Shown piece after piece: positions 33,375-41,735 of a DNA stretch of 64,000 nucleotides. The position numbers and the translations under genes were made by a program. The DNA is from DASQGA01 sp963762085 (GTDB lineage: Bacteria > Actinomycetota > Thermoleophilia > Gaiellales > Gaiellaceae). Where the stretch lies: assembly GCA_963762085.1 (NCBI GenBank), contig CAVXJD010000003.1, positions 62,001 to 126,000 on the forward strand. The letters are read 5' to 3'. Within the stretch, counting starts at the first letter, position 1, and every line of letters starts with the position of its first letter. The notes under the pieces are model-generated. The model ran no database searches and was not told where the DNA came from. It saw only the letters and a list, made by a program, of their open reading frames with translations.

Positions 33375-34392
33375 GCGGCTCCTCGAAGCGGTGGGAGCTG
33401 AGGAGGCCTACATCGTCGGTGGAGCCGTGCGGGATGAGCTGCTCGGACGCCCCGTCATCGATCTTGACATCGCATGCCCGGCGCCGGCGAAAGCCGCGCG
33501 CTCCTACGCGGGCCTCGCCGGAGGCGCCGTCTTTCCACTCTCCGACCGCCACGGCGCCTGGCGAGTGGCGTTCCGGGATGGCCGCACGGTTGACTTCACG
33601 CCCCTCCCCGACGGCATCGAGGCGGATCTCGGAACGCGCGACTTCACGTTCAACGCGATCGCGATTCCGCTCGCCGGCGGAGAGCCGGTCGATCCCCACG
33701 ACGGCCGCGGCGACCTCGACGCGCGAGTTCTCCGCGCAGTTTCGCCAAACATCTTTGCCGACGATCCAATTCGCCTTCTGCGCGCCGCCAGGCTCGAAGA
33801 CGAGCTCGGAGTGCGTCTCGACGATGAGACCGAGCGCCTCGTGCGCGCTCACAGGGAGCTAGTGGCCAGCCCTGCCGGGGAGCGCATCCTGGGCGAGCTG
33901 GCGCGTCTCTCGCATGAAGGCTTCAGGCGGCTGGACGCCTTGGGTCTCCTGGCGCCGCTCGGGGGCTCCCTGGAGAGGCTCGACCGCGCCGAGGGCGTCA
34001 ACACCGCAGGATTTCCTCTCGTTTGCGTCTTCGGCCCGGCGCTCGAGGGCTATCCCATCTCGAATCGTCTCCGGCGCCAGGCCCGCACGGTGCTTCGAGC
34101 CGAATTGCCGTCCGACGGATCCGCTCGCTCGCTCCACCGATTCCGACGGGCCACGGAGCCCTGGAGCCACGAGGCTCTGGCCTACCTGGGCGCCCGCGAC
34201 CTGCTGGCCGCGCTCGAGGAATCGCGTGCCTCGGATCCACCGGAGCCCCTCCTGCGGGGGGACGAGCTCGGGTTGGCGCCCGGGCCAGACGTGGGCCGGC
34301 TGCTCGAGCTGATCGCCGAGGAGCGCGCGGCCGGGACGATCTCGACGCGCGAGGAGGCTCTCGACCTGGTGCGTCGCGATCGCGGCACATGA
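33367..34392 (+). CDS. CCA-adding/poly(A) polymerase family nucleotidyltransferase
   Basis: A 341-aa class II nucleotidyltransferase. YIVGGAVRDELLGRPVIDLD holds the GG-x-VRD and DxD catalytic elements, and RDFTFNAIAIPL and DPIRLLRAARLEDELG follow as in tRNA CCA-adding enzymes. It is shorter than typical actinobacterial CCA enzymes (about 450 aa with an HD domain), so it may add only A or have lost accessory parts. The window's tRNA-Pro lacks an encoded CCA, so a CCA enzyme is needed. Confidence 0.85.
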   Translation: MDERLLEAVGAEEAYIVGGAVRDELLGRPVIDLDIACPAPAKAARSYAGLAGGAVFPLSDRHGAWRVAFRDGRTVDFTPLPDGIEADLGTRDFTFNAIAIPLAGGEPVDPHDGRGDLDARVLRAVSPNIFADDPIRLLRAARLEDELGVRLDDETERLVRAHRELVASPAGERILGELARLSHEGFRRLDALGLLAPLGGSLERLDRAEGVNTAGFPLVCVFGPALEGYPISNRLRRQARTVLRAELPSDGSARSLHRFRRATEPWSHEALAYLGARDLLAALEESRASDPPEPLLRGDELGLAPGPDVGRLLELIAEERAAGTISTREEALDLVRRDRGT

Positions 34393-35159
34393 GCAGCGAC
34401 GATCCGCTTCAGCGCCGGTTCGCGGCGAGCGCCCCGCTCATGGCCGAGCAGACCGCGAGCGAAGCGGACGAGCTCGGCGATCGCCTCGCCCGGTTCGTCG
34501 GCTTGGTTGGCACCGAGCGCGTCCTGGACGCCGGCACGGGAACCGGCACTCTGGCGCTCGGGCTTGCCACGCACACGTGCAAGGTCGTCGCGGTCGATCT
34601 CGTGCCGGAGCTTCTCGCGGAGGCGCGACTGCTCGCGCGAGGCCGGCAGAACATCTCCTTCGTCCAGGCCGACGTGCTCGCGTTGCCGTTCGAGCAGGGG
34701 ACCTTCGACCTTGCGGCCAGCTCGCGAACGCTCCACCACGTCGCCCGGCCTGAGCTCCTGCTCTCGGAGCTCGCTCGCGTGACACGGCCCGGCGGCCGGG
34801 TCCTCCTGATCGATCAGCTGGCCTCGTCCGACCCCCTCGAAGGCATGGCGCACGACCGGATCGAGCGACTCCGGGATCCTTCGCACACGCGGACGCTCTC
34901 CGACCAGGACATCCGGGGCCTGCTCGACGCGAACTCACTCGTTCTCCGCCGGTTCGAGACCTCCCGTGAGGAGCGTAATCTGGACCGCTTCCTGGACCTC
35001 GGCGCCTGCCATGGCGCGCCTCGGGAGGCGGTTCTACGGGAGGTCGAGCGCCTGGTCGAAAAAGGAGATCGGGCGGGCGTCGACCTGCGCCGCACGGCGG
35101 AGGGCTACGGGCTGACGGTCACCGTGGGCTCTTATCTGGCGGCGAAGCCCGCCGGCTGA
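34389..35159 (+). CDS. class I SAM-dependent methyltransferase
   Basis: A 256-aa methyltransferase of the UbiE/COQ5-like group. The SAM-binding motif is VLDAGTGTGTLALGLA, then VVAVDLVPELLAEAR, FVQADVLALPFEQGTFDLA and VTRPGGRVLLID. The acceptor is unknown. The ATG overlaps the previous stop as ATGA, and its TGA overlaps the acyltransferase ATG by one base, so lipid modification is possible but unproven. Confidence 0.87.
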   Translation: MSSDDPLQRRFAASAPLMAEQTASEADELGDRLARFVGLVGTERVLDAGTGTGTLALGLATHTCKVVAVDLVPELLAEARLLARGRQNISFVQADVLALPFEQGTFDLAASSRTLHHVARPELLLSELARVTRPGGRVLLIDQLASSDPLEGMAHDRIERLRDPSHTRTLSDQDIRGLLDANSLVLRRFETSREERNLDRFLDLGACHGAPREAVLREVERLVEKGDRAGVDLRRTAEGYGLTVTVGSYLAAKPAG

Positions 35160-36298
35160 TGCCGCTTCTGTACGACGCCGTCGGGTTCGGGATGTGGGCG
35201 TATTCGCGCTCGGCCTTCCGGGTTCGTACGCTCGGGCGGCAGCACCTCGATCTCCAGCCGGGCACCGTGCTCGTCTGCGCGCACCGCCGTGAGTCGGACG
35301 TGCCGCTCGTCTGCCCGTCGATCTACTTCGGGCCGGGTGGGCTCATAACGGATAGGTCGCAGCGCATGAGCTTCGCGGCACGGGAGGACATGTTCTCGCC
35401 GGGATTCTTCGCGGGTTTTCCGCCCGGCCTCCCGGTCTGGCTCCGCCGTCTTCTCTTCCCGGTTGGCATCGACCCGTACCTGCGCGGCCTGACGCTCTTT
35501 CCGATCCGTAGTGCGACGGTGATCCGGCTCGAGGAGGTTTTTCGCCGGCTCCCGGAGCTCGAGCTCGCTGACGCGTTGCCGCGCGAGGACCTCGAAGCCC
35601 TTAGGCTCCGTGCGCGCGACGTGAGCCTGCCGGAACCGCACGTCGCGCGCGAAGCCGTGCGAGGAGAGTTCGCCGACCTCCTGTGGCGGTCGCATACCCG
35701 GGCCGAGCTCGACGTTCCGGCTCTCGAGCCCGTCTGGTCGCAGCGGGCGACGGACGCCGTGCGGGACTTCCGCGATCTCGTCGATGTCGTCTCGCGTGGG
35801 GCAGTCCTCCTGATCTTTCCGGAGGGCCGCCCTTCGCCCGGCGGCGAGATCGGCCCACTTCAGCGAGGTCTCTCGGCCCTCGTCCGCCGGGGCAAGCCGA
35901 AGTTCCTGCAACCGATCGGCCTTGCCTACGATCCGCTCGTTCGTGGCCGCACCCGTGCTCTCGTCTCATTCGGGGAGCCGCTCGATCCACCCGAGGCCGC
36001 GCTCGAGGAAACGGTGCTCTCGGCTCTGCGTCTTGCGATGCCCCTCACCTGCGGCCAGGTGGTCGCCGCGTGGATCCGCTCGGGCCGGCACGGATCGGCA
36101 GGCGCCGCGCTCGAGGCGGAGGTCGAGCGCGCCGTCACCGAGGGCAGGAACGTCGATCCGGATCTACTCGAGCCCGGGAAGCGAAGGCGGAGACTCCGCC
36201 ACGCGCTCGCATCCGCGGACGCCTCGCCTGACGACGATCCAGTCCTCGCCTTCCTCGCGCGGGAGCTCGAGAGCGCCCGCGCCCGATCGTCGAGCTAG
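35159..36298 (+). CDS. PlsC-like lysophospholipid acyltransferase
   Basis: A 379-aa acyltransferase-family protein. The HxxxxD motif is HRRESDVPLVC, and the later FPEGRPSPGGEIGPLQRG is the FPEG motif of 1-acylglycerol-3-phosphate acyltransferases. The protein is longer than usual (about 240 aa), with an insertion between the motifs and an acidic C-terminal tail (about 330-379). Coupled to the methyltransferase. A membrane lipid role is likely. Confidence 0.83.
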   Translation: MPLLYDAVGFGMWAYSRSAFRVRTLGRQHLDLQPGTVLVCAHRRESDVPLVCPSIYFGPGGLITDRSQRMSFAAREDMFSPGFFAGFPPGLPVWLRRLLFPVGIDPYLRGLTLFPIRSATVIRLEEVFRRLPELELADALPREDLEALRLRARDVSLPEPHVAREAVRGEFADLLWRSHTRAELDVPALEPVWSQRATDAVRDFRDLVDVVSRGAVLLIFPEGRPSPGGEIGPLQRGLSALVRRGKPKFLQPIGLAYDPLVRGRTRALVSFGEPLDPPEAALEETVLSALRLAMPLTCGQVVAAWIRSGRHGSAGAALEAEVERAVTEGRNVDPDLLEPGKRRRRLRHALASADASPDDDPVLAFLARELESARARSSS

Positions 36299-37281
36299 GC
36301 AGCCTCGGCGCCGCGCCCGCGGAACAGGCGCGGAAGGGCCGGACGAACGAGTAGCGCGCCGAGCACGGTGACGGGAAGAACGGTGAGCGCGTGCATGGTC
36401 AGGACGTAGGCGGTGGCCGAGTGCTCCGGCACGTCGATGCCCCGCGCTGCAACGAGCGTCAGGTAGTCGAAGCTGCCGATTCCTGCCGCAGTCGCAGGCA
36501 CCGCCAGCGCCAGGTTCCCGATTCCCTCGAGGAGGAAGTAGCCGCCCGTCTCGAGCTCGAGATGGAAGGCGCGTCCGACGATCGCATACATCGCCACGTC
36601 AGCCAGCCACATCGCGGCCGAGGCCCCGAACACGGCCAGCACGCGCCGCAGGTTCGTGAAGCCCCCGAGGCCCTCGACGAAGTTCGCTGCCGATCGTGCG
36701 ACGCGGGTATGCCACCGCGGCGGCAGACGTTTGGTTGCCCGCCAGACGACGCGTTCGGCCCGATTCGGGTCGCGCGCAGCGAGCGCGACGAGCACGACGC
36801 CGAGCGCGGTCCCGGCCGAGAGGGCGATCCCCGTAAGCAGCAGCGCCCCGCCCTGGCCCAGGAGGATGGCTCCGAGGACGATCCAGGCTGCGAGCACGAC
36901 GCCGTCGAGAAGTCGCTCGGCGAACAGCGTTCCCGCGGTCACGAACGCCGGAATACGCGCCAGCTCGCGCATCGACTCGATTCGGATCAGGTCACCGCCG
37001 CGTGCAGGGAGGATGTTGTTGGCCCCGCGTCCGACGCAGACGGAGGAAAAGAGCGCCCGTAACGAGACGCGGTAGCCGGCGCCGTCGAGAAGGATGCGCC
37101 AGCGCAAGGCCATGAAGACGATGTTCACGAGGACGAGGCCGAGCGCCCCGAGGATCGTCAGGCCGGGAAGATCGCGGATCTGGCGCCACGCCTGCCCGAG
37201 ATCGACTTCCCTGAGAAAGAGGATCAGGAAGGCCGCGGTGGCAGCAGACCCAATCGCGAGGCGTAGGACTTTGCGCTTCAC
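36295..37281 (-). CDS. lysylphosphatidylglycerol synthase transmembrane-region family protein (UPF0104)
   Basis: A 328-aa polytopic protein with about 8 helices, in the AglD/MprF-N flippase-like family. Typical are LFLREVDLGQAWRQI after the first helix, ALRWRILLDGAGYRVSL, and GRGANNILPARGGDLIRIE with the conserved N-x-LP-x-R-x-GD. Members flip or carry lipids; the cargo here is unknown. The GTG at 37281 is 6 nt after TACCTT; longer ORF starts cross the divergent PAP2 gene. Confidence 0.87.
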   Translation of the reverse strand: MKRKVLRLAIGSAATAAFLILFLREVDLGQAWRQIRDLPGLTILGALGLVLVNIVFMALRWRILLDGAGYRVSLRALFSSVCVGRGANNILPARGGDLIRIESMRELARIPAFVTAGTLFAERLLDGVVLAAWIVLGAILLGQGGALLLTGIALSAGTALGVVLVALAARDPNRAERVVWRATKRLPPRWHTRVARSAANFVEGLGGFTNLRRVLAVFGASAAMWLADVAMYAIVGRAFHLELETGGYFLLEGIGNLALAVPATAAGIGSFDYLTLVAARGIDVPEHSATAYVLTMHALTVLPVTVLGALLVRPALPRLFRGRGAEAA

Positions 37282-37330
37282 AGCCGCAAGGTATCGCCTG
37301 CGTCCCCGGATCGGCGAGAATCCGCCGTCC

Positions 37331-38035
37331 ATGGGCGCACGGAGCACCCGGGCTCGAGCCTTCTCCGGACGGCGTGAGGTCGCGATCGGACTCGGCATGT
37401 ACGCCGTCTACCTGCTCGTCCGCACCGCGGTCGTGAACGAAAGCGGCCGCGCCCGGGCCCGCCGGAACGCAGAGCGGATCGTGGCCGCGGAGCGGCGGCT
37501 CGGGATCCATGTCGAGCCAGACCTCCAGCGGGTGCTGCTGCCGCGAACCCGCCTGATCGCCGTGCTGAACGTCGCGTATGCCGTCGCCAACGTCGGGCTC
37601 ACCGTCGGGTGGCTCGCGCGGCTCTTCCTCCGGCGCCGTCCCGAGTTCCATCGCCTGCGGCGTGCGGCCGTGCTGACGACAATCGGTGCGCAGCCCGTCT
37701 TTCTGCTGTTCCCGACGGCGCCGCCACGGACGCTCGACGACTTCGTGGACACGATTGCAGAGGTGAGCGGCTTCGATCTCGACTCTGGCCTGGTCGCCAA
37801 GCTCTACGACCCGATTGCCGCGATGCCGTCGATCCACGTGGCCTACGCAGTGGTCACCGCGACCGGAATCGCCGAGACCAGCCGCAGCCCGCTCGCGCGG
37901 GGCCTGGCGCCCGCCTATCCGCCGCTCGTGGCCCTCACGGTGCTCGCGACGGCGAACCACTACGTCTTCGACGTCCTCGCCGGCGCGGCGCTCGGCGTCG
38001 CGGGCCTGCGCCTAGCCCGCGAGCTCGACGGCTAG
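37331..38035 (+). CDS. PAP2-superfamily (AUR1/inositol phosphotransferase-like) membrane protein
   Basis: A 234-aa membrane protein with about five helices and the PAP2_3 motifs: PTAPPRTLDDFVDT, AAMPSIHVAYAVV (the central His motif) and NHYVFDVLAGAALGV (the last His motif). These enzymes transfer or remove lipid-linked phosphate. It may work with the divergent flippase-like protein. It overlaps the convergent topoisomerase gene by 4 nt. Confidence 0.87.
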   Translation: MGARSTRARAFSGRREVAIGLGMYAVYLLVRTAVVNESGRARARRNAERIVAAERRLGIHVEPDLQRVLLPRTRLIAVLNVAYAVANVGLTVGWLARLFLRRRPEFHRLRRAAVLTTIGAQPVFLLFPTAPPRTLDDFVDTIAEVSGFDLDSGLVAKLYDPIAAMPSIHVAYAVVTATGIAETSRSPLARGLAPAYPPLVALTVLATANHYVFDVLAGAALGVAGLRLARELDG

Positions 38036-39078
38036 GCGACGTTCTCGATCGCGGCCGAGTCTTCTTCCTCGAGCAGGTCGAGGACGGCCTCCTCGATCGC
38101 GCCCTGCGTCGAGGGCTCCCCGAACCGGCTCTCGTCGCCCAAGCGCTCCAGGGCGCCGCCGATCGTGAACCCGTCCTCGAACCGATCGAAGACGCGAGGG
38201 TCGATGTACGAGGCGCGGCAGACCGCGGGCGTATTGCCGAGGTAGTGCGAGACCTCCTTGATCGCTCTCGTGATCGCGCGCTTGCGAGCCGTCGGCGTGC
38301 CGGCTGCCCGGCCGGAAACGGCGAGCCCGACGGCCGCGAGCACGGTGGCGCTCCAGGTCCGGAAGTCCTTGGCGGAGAAGTCCGCCCCCGTGACCTCCTT
38401 GATGTAGGCGTTGATGTCCGCGGAGCGGACGTCGACCCAGCGGCCGTTTGGCTTGTAGGCGAGGAGCTCACGGCCGCTCCGCCTGCGCTTCAGCTGGCTG
38501 ATGACCTCGCAGACGTCCGGGTCGACGATCGACTGGATTTGCTGCTTCCCGCCTTTCGCCTCGTAGTCGAACGTGATCAGGCCACCTTCGCCGACCGTCA
38601 CGTGACGCTTCTGCATCGTCGCGAGCCCGTAGGTCTGATTCTGTTCGGCGTAGTCCTCGCCGCCGATCCTGAAGAAGCCCCGGTCGAGGAGCCGGACGGC
38701 GCAGGCGAGCACACGCTCGCGCGGCATCCCGCTCAGCTTGACGTGCTTCGCCGCGACGACGCGGACCTGCGGGAGCGCCCTGGCGAACGCGAGCATCTCG
38801 TCGAACTTCTCCTGGTCTCGCCGCTGGCGCCACTTGTCGTGGTAGCGGTATTGCCTGCGGCCGGCGATGTCCGTGCCGATCGCCTGGATGTGGCCGTTCG
38901 GGTAGGGACAGATCCAGACGTCGGTCCACGCGGGAGGAATCACGAGCTCGCGGATCCGCCGGAGCACCTCCGGGTCCTCGACGCGCTCGCCGAGCTCGTC
39001 GAGGTACTCGAAGCCACGGCCGCGCCGCCGGCGCGTGATCCCCGGGCCGGAGCAAACGGCGCGTCGCAGTCTGGACAT
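38032..39078 (-). CDS. DNA topoisomerase IB
   Basis: A 348-aa eukaryotic/poxvirus-type enzyme that relaxes supercoils. GITRRRRGRGFEYLDELGE opens the N-terminal domain; PPAWTDVWICPYPNGHIQAI, RYHDKWRQRRDQEKFD and the core AKDFRTWSATVLAA follow. The nucleophile Tyr is about residue 291 in CRASYIDP. The ATG at 39078 gives the normal start. Bacterial TopIB genes are patchy and often laterally acquired. Confidence 0.92.
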   Translation of the reverse strand: MSRLRRAVCSGPGITRRRRGRGFEYLDELGERVEDPEVLRRIRELVIPPAWTDVWICPYPNGHIQAIGTDIAGRRQYRYHDKWRQRRDQEKFDEMLAFARALPQVRVVAAKHVKLSGMPRERVLACAVRLLDRGFFRIGGEDYAEQNQTYGLATMQKRHVTVGEGGLITFDYEAKGGKQQIQSIVDPDVCEVISQLKRRRSGRELLAYKPNGRWVDVRSADINAYIKEVTGADFSAKDFRTWSATVLAAVGLAVSGRAAGTPTARKRAITRAIKEVSHYLGNTPAVCRASYIDPRVFDRFEDGFTIGGALERLGDESRFGEPSTQGAIEEAVLDLLEEEDSAAIENVA

Positions 39079-39119
39079 AGGCAGCGGAATGTTCCCCACC
39101 GCTGCACTGCTCAACCCCG

Positions 39120-39887
39120 CTAGGCCTCCCGGGACCCCCTGCCGGGGCCGCGCCGGATGCCGAGCTTGGTCACCAACCCGGGGACAAGGCCCTCCGCGGC
39201 GGCAGCGATTCGGAGGAAGCCGGGCACGAAGATCTCGCCGCGGCCGCGATCCAGGGCTTCCAGGGTGGCGTCTGCGACCCGCTCGGGCGAGATCACGAGC
39301 CGGCGGGAGAGCCGTCCGGCGAGCAGGCGCGCCTGCGGGAACCCCTCGGTCTCGACCGGCCCGGGGTTCACGCTCAGGACTCTGATCCCGCGCGGGACGA
39401 GCTCGGCTGCGATATTCCGTGAGAACGCGAGCTGTGCGTGCTTGGCAGCCGTGTAGGGCCCGTAGGCTCCGATTGGAATCGTCCCGGCCACGGAGGCGAT
39501 GTTCACGACTGCAGCCGGGCGCCCCCGCTCGAGGAGCGGCGCGAACGCCCTGACGCACCAGACGCCGGCCAGGTAGTTCGTGTTGGTGACGGCCTCGACC
39601 CGCTCGGCCTCGAGCTCCAGGAAGGTGCCCCGGGCGCGAATCCCGGCATTGTTGACCAGGAGCCGGATCGCCTCGTGCCGCTCTCCAACGCGCGCGGCGA
39701 GATCGTCCACCTGCGTCCGGTCCGCGACGTCGCACGTCTCGAACTCGCCGCCCACCTCCGCGGCGACGCGCTCCAGCCGCTCCCGTCCGCGGGCGACCAG
39801 AACGCACCGCCATTCGCGCTCGGCCAGGCGCCGCGCGAGGGCCGCGCCGATACCGCTCGATCCACCCGTGATCATCGCGACCGGAAT
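39120..39887 (-). CDS. short-chain dehydrogenase/reductase, probable ATT start
   Basis: A classical SDR: VAMITGGSSGIGAALARRLA (TGxxxGxG cofactor motif), NNAGIRARGT, Ser in VNIASVAG and YGPYTAAKHAQL (Tyr-x3-Lys). About 255 aa. The first ATG (39875) would remove the start of the first beta strand. An ATT at 39887 lies exactly 6 nt after TACGCT, the spacing seen for other leaderless genes here, and restores PVAMITGG, so I use it. Substrate unknown. It is divergent from fabI and their -10 boxes overlap. Confidence 0.8.
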   Translation of the reverse strand: MPVAMITGGSSGIGAALARRLAEREWRCVLVARGRERLERVAAEVGGEFETCDVADRTQVDDLAARVGERHEAIRLLVNNAGIRARGTFLELEAERVEAVTNTNYLAGVWCVRAFAPLLERGRPAAVVNIASVAGTIPIGAYGPYTAAKHAQLAFSRNIAAELVPRGIRVLSVNPGPVETEGFPQARLLAGRLSRRLVISPERVADATLEALDRGRGEIFVPGFLRIAAAAEGLVPGLVTKLGIRRGPGRGSREA

Positions 39888-39911
39888 GCGCGAAGCGTAG
39901 ACTGCGGCGCC

Positions 39912-40691
39912 GTGACTCAGGACTTTCAGGGGAAGCGGGGACTCGTCCTCGGCGTCGCGAATCGCCGCTCGATCGCGTGGGCAATCGCCCAGCGACTGGC
40001 GGCCGGCGGCGCGCAGCTCGCCTTCACCTATCAGGGTGAGCGCATCGAGAAAGGCGTACGCGAGCTGGCCGATTCAGTCGAGAGCCCGCTCGTGACGGAG
40101 TGCGACGTCCGCTCGGACGACGAGGTTGCCCGCGTCCTCGGGGAGGTCGGCGAGGCCTTTGGCGGGGAGCTCGATCTGCTCGTCCACTCGGTCGCCTTCG
40201 CCGACGCGCGCGATCTCGAGGGGCGCTTCACCGACACCCCGCGTGATCGTTTCTGGCTTGCGCTCGATGTCTCGGCCTACTCGCTCGTGGCCGCCGCCCG
40301 CGCCGCCGAGCCGCTCATGGAGGCGGCCGGAGGCGGGTCGATCCTGACCATGACGTACCTGGGCGGCGAACGGGCCGTGCCGCACTACAACGTCATGGGC
40401 GTCGCGAAAGCGGCTCTGGACGCCTCGGTTCGCTACCTGGCCTGGGAGCTGGGCGAGAAGCAGATCCGCGTGAACGCTGTCTCGGCGGGCCCGGTCCGCA
40501 CGCTGGCTGCCCGGTCGATCGCAGGCTTTCCCACCATGGAGGCGATCGTCGAGGAACGGTCTCCGCTCCGCCGGAACATCGAGGCGGACGACGTGGGCTC
40601 CGCTGCGGCCTACCTCCTTTCGGACGAGGCCAAGAACGTCAGCGGGACGACGCTCTACGTCGACGGTGGCTACCACGCCATGGGCATGTAG
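39912..40691 (+). CDS. fabI: enoyl-[acyl-carrier-protein] reductase (NADH), FabI/InhA type
   Basis: A 259-aa SDR-like reductase for the last step of fatty acid elongation. GKRGLVLGVANRRSIAWAIA is the FabI cofactor motif, SVAFADARDLEGRF and the catalytic HYNVMGVAKAALDASVRYLA (Tyr-x6-Lys) follow, and GGYHAMGM ends the protein. The GTG at 39912 is 8 nt after TAGACT; the longer upstream reading crosses the SDR gene. Confidence 0.94.
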   Translation: MTQDFQGKRGLVLGVANRRSIAWAIAQRLAAGGAQLAFTYQGERIEKGVRELADSVESPLVTECDVRSDDEVARVLGEVGEAFGGELDLLVHSVAFADARDLEGRFTDTPRDRFWLALDVSAYSLVAAARAAEPLMEAAGGGSILTMTYLGGERAVPHYNVMGVAKAALDASVRYLAWELGEKQIRVNAVSAGPVRTLAARSIAGFPTMEAIVEERSPLRRNIEADDVGSAAAYLLSDEAKNVSGTTLYVDGGYHAMGM

Positions 40692-40713
40692 CCCAACGGC
40701 GGAGCGCGGGCGG

Positions 40714-41664
40714 TTAAGACCAGCCGTCGCCGGAGTCGGCGACGAGTGGCCTTGCCGGCGCGCTCTCCTCGCGGTGCCGAAGCATTCCCTGCACCTGCCC
40801 GACATAGGCTGACAGCTCCGATTCCTTCTGGGTGAGCCGCTCGTCGAGGTCGCGCAGGCGGGCATCCTCGTTTTCGAGCCGGTCTTCACGAGCCTGCGTG
40901 TCGGCTTCGAGTCGAGCCAGCCGTTCGTCCAACTCGGCCTCGCGCGTGTCGAGATCGGCCAGGCGTTCGCGGGCCGTCTCCTCGGCCTGGGAAAGACGCC
41001 GCTCCTGGGTTTGCACGCGGGCCCGGCCGGCCTCGGCAAACGTTTCGGCGCTTGCCGCCTCCGCCTCACGCTCGCGCAGTTCCAATTCCCGCCGGGCCAG
41101 CAAGGCGGCCAGCGCTTCGACGTCCTCGCGCTTGGCCCTGAAGTCCTCGATCTGCTGCACGGTTGCCTCGCGACCCAGCACGGCTTCCTCGCGGTGGGCG
41201 AGTGCTCTCTCACGGTCGGAGAGCTCGCGCGAAAGTGCGTCGAGCTCGGAGGTGGCGCGCGACCGCTCATTTTCGCTTTCTCTGAAGGAGTCGAGCTCAC
41301 GGGCCAGCCGGTCGAGCTCCAGTCGTTCTGCCTCCTGCGTCGCGACCCGCTCGCGGAGGAGTGCGAGCTCCTGCGCTTGCTCCGCAACCTCGCGCTGTTT
41401 GTCGGCGATCTGGTCGTCGCTCCGAGCCAGCTCGGCAAGCAATCTGTCGATCTCGTCCTGATCGGGACCGCCGGCTCCGAGTCCTCCCAGGCGCCGTTCG
41501 AGCTGCTCCGTGCGTGCCTCTGCGGCAGCGACCTCTGCAGTGCGCGCATCGAGGGTCGCCAGCAGCTCGGCGAGCTGCTCATGGCGCTGGTCCGCCATGT
41601 CGTCCACGATCTCGCTCGCGTTGCGGAGGAAGAAATCCTCCATCCGATCCCAGAACCTGAGCAT
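40714..41664 (-). CDS. long coiled-coil protein
   Basis: A 316-aa protein that is almost entirely charged coiled coil from about residue 25 to 295, rich in Glu, Arg, Ala and Leu heptads (ELDALSRELSDRERALAHRE and ARLEADTQAREDRLENEDAR). The first 25 residues (LRFWDRMEDFFLRNASEIVD) form a separate amphipathic start, and the last 25 are disordered. There is no signal or membrane segment. It may be a cytoskeletal or polar scaffold; no family is recognised. Confidence 0.75.
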   Translation of the reverse strand: MLRFWDRMEDFFLRNASEIVDDMADQRHEQLAELLATLDARTAEVAAAEARTEQLERRLGGLGAGGPDQDEIDRLLAELARSDDQIADKQREVAEQAQELALLRERVATQEAERLELDRLARELDSFRESENERSRATSELDALSRELSDRERALAHREEAVLGREATVQQIEDFRAKREDVEALAALLARRELELREREAEAASAETFAEAGRARVQTQERRLSQAEETARERLADLDTREAELDERLARLEADTQAREDRLENEDARLRDLDERLTQKESELSAYVGQVQGMLRHREESAPARPLVADSGDGWS

Positions 41665-41735
41665 GTCCCGCGGTCATCGGCACCTGTCGAGGCTGGCTGA
41701 ACCTCAATACCAGGGAAAACGCCGCCAGACTCGTG

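Noticed and set aside
38032..39984. 650-aa reading of the topoisomerase extended through the SDR region
   Set aside because: The extra N-terminal part is Arg/Ala-rich antisense-like text overlapping the SDR gene; the TopIB domain starts at the ATG at 39078.
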